From assembly GCF_000003815.2 (NCBI RefSeq), contig NC_049987.1, forward strand, positions 16,820,564 through 16,884,563: a DNA stretch of 64,000 nt, in the 5' to 3' direction. The position numbers and the translations under genes are program-made. Below the pieces are notes generated by a model, which was not told where the DNA came from, made no database searches, and saw only the letters and a program-made list of their open reading frames with translations. Shown here piece after piece: positions 10,701 to 20,466 of the stretch. Numbering within the stretch: position 1 is the first letter of the stretch; each line of letters begins with the position of its first letter. Origin of the DNA: Branchiostoma floridae. Its lineage: Eukaryota; Chordata; Leptocardii; Amphioxiformes; Branchiostomatidae.

Positions 10701-12367
10701 TCACAGCTGCTGATTTCTATCAAATGTTATCCTGGCACTTTTCTAAAGTTTCATCAAAGATGCATGTGGATAACACATTTTTCAAAGACATAGACTCATT
10801 TTGCAAAGAAGTCCCTCAGATAGGTTGTTAAATGGAGGGCCCGTGTTTGAAGAGAGCCACACCTTGAGCACTTTAAAGAACCCACCGCACTTATGGAAAA
10901 CACTTAGGGACCTTTCCTGTGTGAGTGGACCAAATACTGTAAATGTATTTAAGTTTGCGGGGATTTAATTTCGCGGTAGCGGGAAAAGGGACTTTTCGCT
11001 GTGGATTTAAGTTCGCGGTTACACCATAGACTGCAGTCTAATACAATAATAGAAAAATGTTCGCAGTGGTTTTAATTTCGCAGTGAAGTGGTCACTGCGA
11101 AAACCGCGAACATTAATCCACCGCGAACATTTCTGCATTTACAGTAAGTCTGTCCAGATATGCAGCTTGTACTGTTCAGTACAAACCTTAAGCTTGTTGT
11201 GTTACACCTTGAGGTGGTTAACTGGGTATGCAATGCAAACAAACAAAGTCCAACAACTACAATTGTTTTTGTTTTTGTTTTTCTTTAATCTTTTTATTTT
11301 GCACAAATACCAGAGCCTCTATCACAAACATTTGAAATACTATGATAGTACACTGCACACCTAATACTCTGTTATTTAGACTAGATAATAACAGTTATTA
11401 TACTTCCTAGAAGGTTTAAAATACCTCCTCACCCAGGGAGAAAAAAGTAGTTATTATATTCTAAATTGCCTACATTGATTTAGAAACATTTCCTTCTCGG
11501 CTGTATTTCATGCTACATAACTGTACAATAAACTTGTTGTGGTAGATACGTAGACCCAAAGTGTTTTGTCTACCTGTTTATCGTATCACAGCAGGGAAAT
11601 CATAACTACTGTATTACTCTTGTGGCATTGATGACAAAATGCAAATAGCACATAAGATTTGGCAATACCACCATGCATTCTCACAGATAGGAACACTAAC
11701 CTAGGTCTTATTACTATAAGTTCAGTTATTTTCACAGCGATTTGATTTGGTTGGGAATGGAACGGACTGGTCTTTTTAAGTTGACTATTGAAATAATCCT
11801 GTGAAATAAAAATGTGTATTATCCATAGTCATGCAGTCATGATTTTACAGTAACTTAAGAGGCACTATGAATAATAACAAAACTCAAACCACTACGAATA
11901 TTACAAGTAACAGTAACACAGGGTGACCTATCGCCTTTGTCATTTTTGTATTTAGGAATATCAGGTCGATGGACGGTAGTTTCAAATTGCTCTATTCTCA
12001 AAATATTGTAGTCTAAAAGCACAAGTTGTTGACTTGATATTTCTCTTTTTAAAAACAATGGATATAGGTCACCCAGTAGGTAAAGGTGAACTAGTGTCAC
12101 GTGCTGCTTTTTTTAAATTCTAATGTTCTGTGTGTTATTAATAACAATTATAAAGATATGTTGAATTTCCCATGCCTAGGCAGAAATCAAAATTAATGGC
12201 ACCTCCTACTGTCACCCCCAGGTCTCATCCCCCTCCTTGGCATAGATGTCTGGGAGCACGCGTACTACTTACAGTACAAGAACGTCCGGCCAGACTACGT
12301 CAACGCCATCTGGAATGTTGTTAGCTGGGAGAACATCAACGAGAGGTTTCTTGCCGCTAAGAAATGA
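1705..12367 (+). CDS. SOD2: Mn-superoxide dismutase, mitochondrial (five exons)
   Basis: Converts superoxide to hydrogen peroxide and oxygen in the mitochondrial matrix. Coding exons are 1705-1733, 6026-6225, 7498-7614, 8096-8275 and 12222-12367. All introns are GT-AG, and the joined frame gives 223 residues against 222 in human. Residues 1-25 form a basic, hydrophobic mitochondrial targeting peptide. Mature numbering is offset by 25 from the human enzyme: the Mn ligands His26, His74, Asp159 and His163 fall in [15 protein letters not shown] and DVWEHAYYL. Second-shell Tyr34 and Gln143 are also kept, in HHATYVNN and ACANQDPL. The protein is recognised directly from sequence. Introns 1 and 2 hold tandem decoy copies of the next exon's 3' splice site. 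Intron 4 is 3.9 kb and full of MITEs. All catalytic residues are present, so the gene looks functional. Confidence 0.97.
3325..3668. mobile_element. MITE with AGGGCTCGAAAT terminal inverted repeats
   Basis: Begins AGGGCTCGAAAT and ends ATTTCGAGCCCT, a perfect terminal inverted repeat. The inside is rich in GGGTGCACC motifs in both orientations. The flanks share a direct repeat (AGAGAAACTAGCAAA before and after), which may be an older duplication. A relative is at 8843-9405. Confidence 0.8.
3758..4297 (+). mobile_element. tRNA-derived SINE with 13 bp target-site duplication
   Basis: The tRNA-like head at 3782-3851 has an 8 bp acceptor stem (GTGACACG with CGTGTCAC) and a B-box (GGTTCAAATCC at about 3828). 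It is followed by a conserved-type body starting CTTGTGCCCTTGGGAAAGG and a short (CAT)n tail. Flanking repeats ATACCACCACATC (3758-3770) and ATACCGCCACATC (4285-4297) differ at one base and mark the insertion. The element lies in SOD2 intron 1, in the same orientation as the gene. Confidence 0.85.
4640..4912 (+). pseudogene. Short basic ORF, probable transposon-protein remnant
   Basis: An ATG in good context (AAAATGG at 4697) opens a 71-codon frame. It is rich in Lys/Arg near the N terminus (KKRKKRPGP) and then has [14 protein letters not shown]. The Arg-Val-Arg-Leu-Gly-x-Ala-(Phe/Tyr) pattern resembles the start of proteins from animal DNA transposons, but this is only a resemblance. The frame ends early and no further exon is visible. 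Because it lies inside SOD2 intron 1, I read it as a decayed insertion rather than a host gene. Confidence 0.35.
5040..5300 (+). repeat. Dispersed repeat, copy 1 (ACCTCTGGAT family)
   Basis: A (TG)n start leads into a segment with TCAGCATA, AGAACCTCTGGAT and GGTCAAGGTCAATT blocks. The same blocks recur in the same order at about 61940-62300, so this is an interspersed element of unknown class. Confidence 0.55.
5672..6025 (+). repeat. Duplicated exon 2 acceptor (two decoy half-exons)
   Basis: Two 157 bp tandem copies of the end of intron 1 plus the first 77 or so bases of exon 2 lie directly before the real exon. Exon-like starts are at 5712 and 5869, and the real one is at 6026. The decoys encode the presequence and mature N terminus through LAYD, then stop at TAA because the sequence changes to an (ACTAAA)-like spacer. 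They carry no donor site. The two decoys are nearly identical to each other but differ from the real exon around the 'CTGGCGGCAGC' and 'CCCAACC' positions, so the copying between them is recent. Confidence 0.9.
6026..6225 (+). CDS. SOD2: SOD2 exon 2
   Basis: Encodes the rest of the presequence and the N-terminal helical hairpin of the enzyme, with the first Mn ligand (LHHSKHH, His51 of the precursor) and Tyr59 (human Tyr34). The acceptor is CTGTAG and the donor GTATGC. The exon starts in phase 2 and ends one base into Gly. Confidence 0.96.
6559..7497 (+). repeat. Minisatellite of exon 3 acceptor copies in SOD2 intron 2
   Basis: Eleven clear tandem copies (71-83 bp) of a (GTT)n tract, a CCAG acceptor and the first 39 or so bases of exon 3 precede the true exon. 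Exon-like starts are at 6651, 6728, 6808, 6882, 6956, 7030, 7107, 7184, 7267, 7347 and 7427, with a degenerate copy near 6559. Each decoy reads [13 protein letters not shown] and then meets an in-frame TAA in the next unit. Unit lengths differ by multiples of three, through gain or loss of GTT triplets. The copy at 6956 has lost its AG (CCGG). No decoy has a donor site. Confidence 0.95.
7498..7614 (+). CDS. SOD2: SOD2 exon 3
   Basis: Encodes [14 protein letters not shown] through NGGGEPQ, including the second Mn ligand in HLNHSIFW. It has the last of a dozen near-identical acceptors and is the only copy with a downstream GTAAGA donor. Confidence 0.96.
8096..8275 (+). CDS. SOD2: SOD2 exon 4
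   Basis: Encodes [13 protein letters not shown] to NQDPLQATT. It carries the GSGWGWL core and the active-site Gln in ACANQDPL. The acceptor is TCTCCAG and the donor GTAGGA. Confidence 0.96.
8468..8602. mobile_element. Short MITE (TCTAATCTCCAAGCAGAT ends)
   Basis: The two ends form an imperfect inverted repeat of about 27 bp around CCAAGCAGAT and ATCTGCTTGG, with a GATC inner border. It lies in SOD2 intron 4. A single end of the same type is at about 38028. Confidence 0.75.
8843..9405. mobile_element. Relative of the GGGCTCGAAAT MITE, split by another MITE
   Basis: The left end AGGGCTCAAAATTT and right end TATTTTCAAGCCTT are imperfect inverted repeats. GGGTGCACC motifs face each other as in the 3325-3668 element. 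The middle is interrupted by the 9029-9203 element. Confidence 0.65.
9029..9203. mobile_element. Nested pogo/Tigger-type MITE
   Basis: The ends read TA-CAGTAGAAGCC and GGCTTCCACTT-TA. This fits the CAGTnGAAnCC start and TA duplication typical of pogo/Tigger non-autonomous copies. It is inserted into the 8843-9405 element, which orders the two insertions in time. Confidence 0.65.
10800..10934 (+). repeat. SINE-like tail fragment (TGGAGGGCCCGTGTT)
   Basis: Contains AAATGGAGGGCCCGTGTT, AGAGAGCCACA and AAGAACCCACCGCACTTAT in order. The same order recurs in reverse orientation at 17020-17110, and a shortened version is near 57560. It is cut on the right by the MITE at 10935. Confidence 0.5.
10935..11146. 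mobile_element. MITE with TACTGTAAATG terminal inverted repeats
   Basis: Begins TACTGTAAATG and ends CATTTACAGTA. The inside carries mirrored TTTAATTTCGCGG and CCGCGAACATT blocks, so the whole unit can fold on itself. A second copy is at 17268-17474. It lies in SOD2 intron 4. Confidence 0.85.
11912..12101. mobile_element. 'TTCACCTTTATCC' MITE, copy 1 (left arm deleted)
   Basis: The right end GGTAAAGGTGAACTAGTGTCA matches the family. The left arm begins GTAACACAGGGTGACCTAT and lacks the outer 15-20 bases of the other copies. It ends about 120 bp before SOD2 exon 5. Confidence 0.7.
12222..12367 (+). CDS. SOD2: SOD2 exon 5 and stop
   Basis: Encodes [17 protein letters not shown] through the C-terminal LAAKK, ending in TGA. 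It contains the last two Mn ligands, Asp and His, in DVWEH. The acceptor CCCCCAG follows a good pyrimidine tract. Confidence 0.96.
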
Positions 12368-12447
12368 GCAGTCAAGTCCACTTCGCCTATACATGTATTA
12401 GGTACTGATTATAGCTTTGGAAGTCTTGTGGTAACAGATACAAATGC

Positions 12448-12671
12448 TAACGCTACTTCACCTTTATCCGTGGGGTGACGTTTATCCATTGTCTTTAAAA
12501 TCAGCACATTTAGGAGTATTAAGTCTGCTGACAGTGGTTTCAAATTTGCAATATTTTCAAAATGTTCCGATTTGAAATTTAAACCACCGTCCGTCGATTT
12601 CATCTCCCTAAATACGTTTTCTTACAAACAACGAGTATCGGTTACCCTCGGATAAAGGTGAACCAGTGTTA
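12448..12671. mobile_element. 'TTCACCTTTATCC' MITE, copy 2
   Basis: TAACGCTACTTCACCTTTAT at the left mirrors ATAAAGGTGAACCAGTGTTA at the right. The two halves are imperfect inverted copies throughout. It lies about 80 bp after the SOD2 stop, so it probably sits within or beside the 3' UTR. Confidence 0.8.
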
Positions 12672-13099
12672 TATGTGTGAAACGGCATTACATAATTTCA
12701 CTTGTTGTGTCGCATAGTGTACTTGTAATCTGCACACACAAATATTGAATAGAAGCAAAACTGTCAAATTCAAAGCAATGCCTTTAACAGTAAGTAACAG
12801 CAACAGAAAGTTGGTCTTTTCAAATTTGATGCAAGAGAATATGAGTTATGGTATTGATAATTCTTCGAGAATTTACTGTAATATTGCATCACGCTGCATT
12901 GAATTTAGAATTTGGCTGTGATTGATGAGGTTCTATCTTGTTTACGAGACGACAATCTTTTTGTTTATTTTTGTTTACACGACTGCTGTGGTCTAAACTT
13001 GTCTCTGTGTGACAATTCGAAATGAAGTACAATATAGATGATCTAAAAACAACATGATGTTGTCATTCATCATTTCATACACATTGTACAATTCATTAA

Positions 13100-13266
13100 T
13101 ACATTATTTGTGTTTGTTTGTTTGGTTGTTTGTTTGGTTGTTTGTTTGGTTGTTTGTTTGGTTGTTTGTTTGGTTGTTTGTTTGGTTGTTTGTTTGGTTG
13201 GTTGGTTGGTTGGTTGGTTGGTTGGTTGGTTGGTTGGTTGGTTGGTTGGTTGGTTGGTTGGTTGGT
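13100..13266 (+). repeat. (TTTGTTTGG)n / (TTGG)n microsatellite
   Basis: A TTTGGTTGTTTG repeat passes into a pure TTGG tetranucleotide run of about 18 units. The long frame through it is a repeat artefact. Confidence 0.95.
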
Positions 13267-13309
13267 AGCTAGATAACTGTTTTGCTAGCTGGATGAATGG
13301 TTAGCTACA

Positions 13310-13680
13310 TATGGCTTGTTTGGTTCATGTCTGGTTGGTGAGTTGACTACTTTGTTGTGTGCTATGGATTTGCTGGTTGGGTAGCTAAGATGATTGGTTT
13401 GCTACATCATCTTAATAGCTGGATGGTTGATTGGCTACTGTAACAGTTGTTATTTGGTTCAAGTCTGGTTGGTGAGTTGACTAGTTTGTTGTGTGCTATG
13501 GATTTGCTGGTTGGGTAGCTAAGATGATTGGTTTGCTAGATCATCTTAGCTGGATGGTTGATTGGCTACTATAACAGTTGTTACTTGGTTCAAGTCTGGT
13601 TGGTGAGATGACTAGTTGCTGTGTGCTGGTTGCTGGTTTGTTATCTAGATGGCTGGTGTACTTGTGTGGTCAGTTGGTGA
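13310..13680 (+). repeat. Tandem repeat, period about 120 bp
   Basis: Three diverged copies share GGTTCAAGTCTGGTTGGTGAG and TAGCTGGATGGTTGATTGGC blocks, at about 13320, 13456 and 13590. They continue the GGTT-rich character of the microsatellite on the left and probably grew from it. Confidence 0.75.
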
Positions 13681-14004
13681 CTGGATAGAACACATTCACT
13701 GAAAATTGAAGAAAAAAATACCAACCAAAAGACACAACATTACATAACAAAATACATTTAGACGTTTCCACCTTATTATGTCCCTGTGGCATAAGTGGTA
13801 ATTGATCCCACTACTCGCCATATGGGTAAAACTCCATGAATCTGTCCCAGGGTAGAGATTCAATCCTAGGTTTTTCCCAATCCTGAGCTGTAAGAGACTG
13901 CATTCATCATTTGGATGGTGATATACAACTAAGTGTCCCTGTGTATGAGGAAGCTACAGGCATTACAATCATGCATTACCTACGTACGTTAAAAAGACCA
14001 CATT

Positions 14005-14220
14005 TAATGCCAGTTCACCTTTATCCGCGGGGTAACCTATTTCCGTTGCTTTTAGATACGGGGTATTTAGGGATGTCAAGTCGACAGGTGGTGGTTTCAG
14101 TAGATTGAAAAAAATAATTGCAATTTGAAGCCATGGTCCATCAACTTGATATACTTAAATACCACTTTAGAAACAACAACGGATATAGGTTACTTCATGG
14201 ATAAAGGTGAACTGGCATTA
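14005..14220. mobile_element. 'TTCACCTTTATCC' MITE, copy 3 (most complete)
   Basis: Starts TAATGCCAGTTCACCTTTAT and ends with its reverse complement, a terminal inverted repeat of at least 20 bp. This is the clearest copy for defining the family ends. Confidence 0.88.
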
Positions 14221-15114
14221 CCGAGAAGAGTAGGGGCGACTCAGTGTACTTTGCAAAAATGTGTGAGCCATTGGCATGCTGCAATTTGCACCACTATATT
14301 CATTTGAAAAAAGCATGCTCCACCTCAATGGAGGATGACAAAGAAGAATATTTACTTTAATAATGAACTGTGTACTGTTCCATGCTTTAGGCAAGAGGTA
14401 CAGAGGACCACTGTGACAAACAAAAAGGTTCAGTGTCCCATTCCCTGACAATTATCCTACCATGTGAGATAAGAAAGAGATAACGTTTCACCCTGAGGTG
14501 TATAAGAATTATGATGGCATATGTAAGGTCAACTGACGAGAATCCTTTTAGGAATACATCCCTTATAGTATGGTACAAACAACTATTCAGCACATGCTTT
14601 TAGAATATAAGAGAACATAAGCTTTCAAATTGGAACTCCTGATTGGTTGTTGTCATCTAACTGTTTGATGACAGTCTCATACCACAGTTTATTTCATGCA
14701 TGAAGTTCAAAGATAGAGTCTGTGAGCTCAAGGTATATTTTCAGGCAATGGATATTAGGCCGGTGTTCTCTCTCAGGGCACCAATCAAAGGGAAGAATTT
14801 CGGCCAAAATTATCTTACCACTCTAGCGGTTTTGAAATTATTTGATCTTCTGGAGTCAAGAATTTCGGCCAAAGGTAGTTGACAGTGTGGCGCCGGGTTA
14901 GGGAATAGCATTTTTTACTTGTTATTCTCTCTGTAAGTGGTGATAATATTACTTTGTGTAATGGTAATTCCTATGCCATTATGATATAGGGTAGTGGTAA
15001 TTTTTGCGATGGGGGAGTAGGGAACTCCAGACAGAAGTCAACAATGCCAGAGGGCTTGCTTACTCAGCTGAAATACTGGCCCTAGCAAGCACCCCCACCC
15101 CCCAGGTAAGTTTT

Positions 15115-15412
15115 GAAATTATCTGCACCAGAGAAATGTTACCTGCACCATTCATATATACCCCAAAAGTGGATAAAACAACCTTTTCAACATACTGTAT
15201 GCACCTGTTTACTAACAAATTTAAGGGAATACAGCTTTGCATAGTCAAACAATAAAAAAGTTACCAGTACAGCAAAGAAAAGTCCACTTTACAGTAATAC
15301 ACAATGCATAACCTGGACAGGTGCAGATAAGGTGCAGGTAGACACCAGAAATACCTGCACAGCTCCAATTTTACCTACACTAACCTGCATATGCAGGTGG
15401 TATTTTGTGCCC
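15115..15412. mobile_element. Possible GCACC-rich MITE relative, left end unclear
   Basis: Has opposed CTGCACC and GGTGCAGG motifs and a right end TATTTTGTGCCCTGT, like the 8843-9405 element. I cannot place a matching left end, so it may be truncated. Confidence 0.4.
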
Positions 15413-16799
15413 TGTTTGAGCATCGCATGCATTTAATAGTTTGTTAAATGTTTAACTTAGTAAGTGAACTCTGCTGTAACTTGAAATGGGCTAGTCCAAA
15501 CTTGTTGCTTTGATCCGAGCAAGAAAGCCATGTGGAATAATAGACTTAGTCAGGCACAAAATTGGCAAGTCTTGCTGTAGAGTTGTTCTGTATGACTGTT
15601 GTGCGGGTGTGGGGATTACAACCCTTTTTCTCTGGGTCAGTAGACTATAATAGCGTCATGTGCAGGACTCAAAACAATGCAACCCCGGATGTCAGTATCA
15701 TTGTTTTACGTTTTAGATTGACGTCACATTGACGTATTGCTTATACTCTCGTGAAGATGTAACTAAAGGATATATCATGATGCAGAGGCATTCGTACTTG
15801 ACCTGCAAGGTGATTTCTTACTCGTTACGCAGTCATGAAATCTTGCAGGATAATATTAAACAGACACACCTTTAAAACACTGCCTATAAAATAGAACACT
15901 TATAATCAAAATGTAATAATGTTATCATAGACCCATAACCCAGCATTGTTTCCGAGTATGCTTCATAGATCTCTATATGTTTGTGCCCTAGATCTTAAGT
16001 CAAAGTCAGACTCTTAAGAATTTTAATCGGTGCGTTTAAATGTCTGCCTGCCACGGTTGAAGGACAGAGCATCTTTGGTGTTCACAATATCGGTGACCAA
16101 TTCCTGTTTGGATCATTGGGCCTCAATACCCAAATGTCACCACTTAGGCTATGTCCTCCAGCTAAATACAAGGCGACGATGACTTTTGTCAGACTTCAAT
16201 GATGTGTGTGCACCTACTAAGGGATTTGATACATTACAGACTGTTTTGTCAACTTAGCCTCTACCAGACCCCTTAGTGGACTGAATGAACGTGGTACCGG
16301 AAACTCAAAATTGGCCAAATCTGAGGACTTTACCAGTAATCGGAGTACAGACTCGGAAATAGTCAAACTCTGGCCAACTATAACAAGTCCTCTCGCAAAT
16401 TATTCAACCTATAATTTGGCCAATTTCTAGTAATTTTTTCCAGTAACACATGCACGGAGTGTGCTCGGGGACTTATTTCTGACTACCTTGACACTTTCCG
16501 TGGTGTCACCGGAAGCCTGGGGTTATTAACAATTTCCAGGGATTCTAACAGCAATTGAGGAATGGAGCCTTGCAGTCAAGAAGAAAATCTGTGACAGTCT
16601 AAATTCTGGGATATGTGGCTAGATTTGTAAGAAAAGGTCACACTCTGTCATGAATGAATGGATAAATCAGTAATTATTGTGTAGTACTACACCAGTTTCC
16701 TACTGTCAGTCTCCTCAAATAAATATTACAGTGACTGTCTCCTTTTAGCAAATTAGCCCAACATACTTAGTCTTGTAGTCTCACAATGGTCGCATTGTC

Positions 16800-17115
16800 A
16801 AGTTGCTTCAAAATGTAAAGGTTATATTGTCAGCCCCACCTAAACCTTGGGCAAAAGGAGTCAGAGTAATTGTATTTCTTTATACGACTGTTGCAAGTGT
16901 CTGGAGCGAGCTGCCATTCAGCGCCACTCAGGTGACCTCAATACGACAGCAATTTTCCCAGGTGCGGCCATGAGACTGAATGTTTTGAACCTGACTCACA
17001 CCGGGAAGAACCCCTACTCTTTTTGATAAGTGTGGTGGGATCTTTTGCTGGAGTTGTGGCTCTCCTCAAACACGGGACCGCCATTTAATGTCCTATCCGA
17101 GGGATGGCCCTAACC
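16800..17115 (-). repeat. SINE-like element, minus strand
   Basis: Read on the minus strand it has GGCGGTCCCGTGTTTGAGGA, AGAGCCACA and GATCCCACCACACTTATC, the order seen at 10800-10934. A longer 3' part runs past the region of CTCATGGCCGCACCTG. Confidence 0.5.
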
Positions 17116-17267
17116 AAAGCTAGGTACTTATTTTCACCTTTAAGTTTAGTGAAGTGATGATATTAACATACTACGTATACATGTACATGTATTTACATGT
17201 TATTGTTTAAGTGCTGCTAATACTTGAGGTATACTTGAACTGGACAGATAAAAACAAACCGGGATTA

Positions 17268-17474
17268 GAAAAATGTTCGCGGCGGTTTTAAGTTCAGGGT
17301 TTTCATGGCGACCGCTTCACCGCGAGTTTAAAACCACTTAAAAGATTTTTCTATAACAGTAAGAGACTACAGTGCATGCTACAGCGAAATTAAAACCACC
17401 GCGGAAATTCCATTTTCCCGCTATCGTGGAATTAAATCTCTGTGAACTTAAATGCATTTATAAATTACAGTGCC
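17268..17474. mobile_element. MITE, second copy of the TACTGTAAATG family
   Basis: Carries the same mirrored AATGTTCGCGG, AATTAAAACCACCGCGG and TTCCATTTTCCCGCTA blocks as 10935-11146, in the opposite orientation. The outer ends are worn. Confidence 0.75.
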
Positions 17475-17914
17475 TTACAACAGAATATGTCATCTGGTTG
17501 ATGATTAGATGTCAATAGATTTGAATCAAACTGAGCTGTCATGCATACATAAAGGGTTTATACATTTGTAGTTTTCTCACTTTGGTAAAAACATTAAATT
17601 CTACTTTCAGATAATTTTCCATCTTGTATGTCATCATCTTGCATTAGACAGTAGCAGCTATTAAGGGTTTTTTTTCCGTCCTTCTGAGTTTGGACATAGG
17701 GACCAGGTAGGGTTGTGTTTGTTGAGCTAAGTACTATAGAGGTGTTGATTAAGCAGTTGAGCAACATTTTTCTCGGTATTTAAGTGACTTCCCCTCGAGC
17801 AATGCAAGAAAGAGATGCTGCATTTTTGACCACTGTGAAAAAATTGGGTCATCTAGGAATAATCACGATGTAAGCTTTTCCTTTCAGAAAACAGAAAATG
17901 ATATACGCCAAAAC

Positions 17915-18060
17915 GTAGTTACTCATTGACAAGCAACTGGATATGGTTTTGGAAATGGTCAGACGTTTCATGATCCACTAGTTTTAGTCAGTCACACTGT
18001 TTTCAAAACCATGTCCAGTTGCTTGAGTAACTACGTTTTACCGTATCTTATTACCTAGAT
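17915..18060. mobile_element. MITE with GTAGTTACT...AGTAACTAC arms, copy 1
   Basis: Left CCAAAACGTAGTTACTCATT mirrors right GAGTAACTACGTTTTACCG, and CAAGCAACTGGATATGG mirrors CCATGTCCAGTTGCTTG. Relatives are at 19451-19546 and 39165-39315. Confidence 0.8.
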
Positions 18061-18270
18061 GTCTAAGCTACATCGACGTGAAAATTCTATATTTTTGCTT
18101 ATGCTTTCACAAGAACTCATGCTATTGCTACTAATGTGTGTGCGGGTGCCTTTTTGAGTGTGAAAATAATCCGTGAATGGACTGATTGACTTATTAACAT
18201 GAATGTAATGACCCATGGCATGCATTGAATTATTGTGTAAAACATTGTGCAAACAGGTCTATCAAAAATA

Positions 18271-18472
18271 TTCCTCTCCAAGCAGAGGTTTGGTTCTGGC
18301 TTTTTTTGACATGTTTTTACGTGTTTCTGTCGGGCTTTTAATTTTGTATTGTTTTTTCATGTCCCACAGCCAAACAGGACAAGAAGAAAACGGTACAAAA
18401 TAGAGAGCCTAACAAAAGCATCTAAAGAAACATTTCAAAAGCAGCCTGAACTGAACCACTGCTTGGATAGTA
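18271..18472. mobile_element. Long-TIR MITE, diverged copy of the 62865 element
   Basis: Starts CTCTCCAAGCAGAGGTTTGG and ends CCACTGCTTGGATAGTA, with mirrored TTTTGTATTG and TACAAAATAGAGAG inside. Flanks CAAAAATAT and CAAAAACAT agree at 8 of 9 bases, consistent with a 9 bp target duplication. Confidence 0.75.
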
Positions 18473-19450
18473 CAAAAACATATAATAAATCATATGTTCA
18501 TGGGTTAACTGCCACTTGGAATGATGCACCAAATGAGCCCCATTTAATGTGTTAACTTTAAGACAGATTTTAGTTTACGGGGCAGAGTTGGATGTTCATC
18601 AACTTTCTGGCAAGAGAGGAATATGGCGGTAGCTCGTCTACTGTGTGACAGCGACGTTATGTATGGGTGTCAAAATCACTCGGTCACCTGCAAAATCTGA
18701 TAATCAGTCATATTGTACTCACAGTGACAGCTTGCTGTAGCATTTACCCAGTGACTAAAAACAATCGTCACCATGGTAACTGTCAGGCAAAAGTTGCCCC
18801 GTTGAGTGTCAATGCCCTCTCAGCTTTCTGATACATTTGGAGGGTTAATTATTTTTGCATACCTGCAGCCTGGGTTTTACTTTTGACTGCTGGCCTGTTG
18901 CATTTTTCGTCAACTTGTTGCTTGGCGATGAAGAATTTCAAGTTTTCTCTTGTGGTTTAACCCCCAACTAATTTGTCAATGTGACTATCCCTATGTACAT
19001 TGATAGTTACTTGTCCAACATTGTTTTTCATACAGAAGCTAGTACGTTAGTTTCAAACTTTCAATGGCGTTCAATGATGTGCTTCAAAAAATTATAATAA
19101 ACACATAACAAAAGACCAAGTTCATTTTTGGGCATAAGATTGTTCTTTTTTGTCAAATGTAATGTTTTTTAGTTTAAGTATGTTAAATGTATGATACTGC
19201 GCAAAAATGGAACCTTCACTGATGTAACAACTTGGAAATAATAAACCCAATTATGTTTTATATATATAAAGCCCCTACCTTCCTGACACTAACACAGGGG
19301 CTTCACAACAAAGCTGTTACCTGTTAAAACGCCCAATGGCACTTGCCTCACCTCAACATTTGCTATACTGTTAGCGTCTCTTACGAGCTCCTACGTAAGC
19401 TAAGTCCTACTTTTACAATTTGATACTTTTATGCAGAGGATCTGTATTGC

Positions 19451-19546
19451 ACTTCCAAAAAATAGTTACTCAGGCAACTGGATATGATTTTTGTTGCTTA
19501 TTAAGTAACTGCTTTTTGGCATCTTATTACCTGGATATCTAATCCT
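19451..19546. mobile_element. MITE with GTAGTTACT-type arms, copy 2 (short)
   Basis: AATAGTTACTCAGGCAACTG faces TTGCTTATTAAGTAACTGC. The middle is deleted compared with 17915-18060. Confidence 0.65.
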
Positions 19547-19651
19547 TTCCTTAAATATATTATAGTTAAGTTCTATCTAGCTAAATCTTATAGATAAATA
19601 TTTTAAGTCTAAGTAGCAGGGGCATCCAGACATCACCATAGGTTTCATTGT

Positions 19652-19657
19652 TTTATT
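19652..19657 (-). terminator. Possible polyadenylation signal of the zinc-finger gene
   Basis: AATAAA on the minus strand, about 810 bp after the stop codon at 20467. There are other A-rich candidates, so this is a weak placement. Confidence 0.3.
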
Positions 19658-20466
19658 TCAATTTCTTGAAGGTAGTAAAAATATTTTTTAGACGTACAAA
19701 ACTTACATTCATCCTTCCCTCACCCCGTATTGGGCTTTACGCAAAAACTATACAGTAAAATAACATTCAACAATACCAGCATATTAAAAGTCATCCTTCA
19801 GATTTTAACTATTAATGTTTACCCCACACCAGTTGTAAATGCGATGATTACAATGGTCGTCTCTTTGGCAACTAAAAAAGGAACTATGTACAGGTTTGTT
19901 GGCAGTATTACTTAATAGTAGTCGATACCTTATAATATCAACAATTACATGCAAAAACTTTGGCTGCTTTTCCTATTCAAGTGTACATTCAAGTGGCGGT
20001 CAACCCATTTCAGAATGGAGAAACATCATTAGCATTTCAAGCTACTAAACCATTCATTATCATACACAGTGGTAAACGACAACTTAGATTTTCAAAATAA
20101 CTAATAATAGTATGTGTATGCCATCAATGGTTAAGTACCTCCACATGTATTGCAGGCATGTTTTTGTTCAGTTCAGATGCCTGCAGTACAAGTGACATAA
20201 TTTGGCCGTTTACAATTTCTCCATCTTGAAATATGACTTCCATACCACTTTCTGAGCACAATGAAGAAAAGATTTGAACTAAGATTACTTCCAAGACATG
20301 GTAGAATATATTACATATTTACAGTTGGAATAAAACCCCTCGTAATCTCGTTTTAACAAAGGACATAATATGAAGTCCCAGGTAGCCTTTTTGTGCATTG
20401 TCTCCTTGCTTTGTGCATGTGTTTTTTGGCGACGTTTTAAGTTAATGTTTGTGTCTTTAGAGTTCT

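Larger units (their letters stand above)
12368..20466. other. Gene-free stretch between SOD2 and the zinc-finger gene
   Basis: I find no gene in these 8 kb. It holds the SOD2 3' UTR, MITEs (12448, 14005, 17268, 17915, 18271, 19451), a TTGG microsatellite and a 120 bp tandem repeat. The stretch from 15420 to 16800 shows no recognisable feature. The 3' UTR of the minus-strand zinc-finger gene probably occupies about 19.65-20.47 kb. Confidence 0.5.

Noticed and set aside
13054-13272. Frame of repeated Leu-Phe-Val-Trp and Leu-Val-Gly-Trp
   Set aside because: Translation of the TTTGG/TTGG microsatellite.
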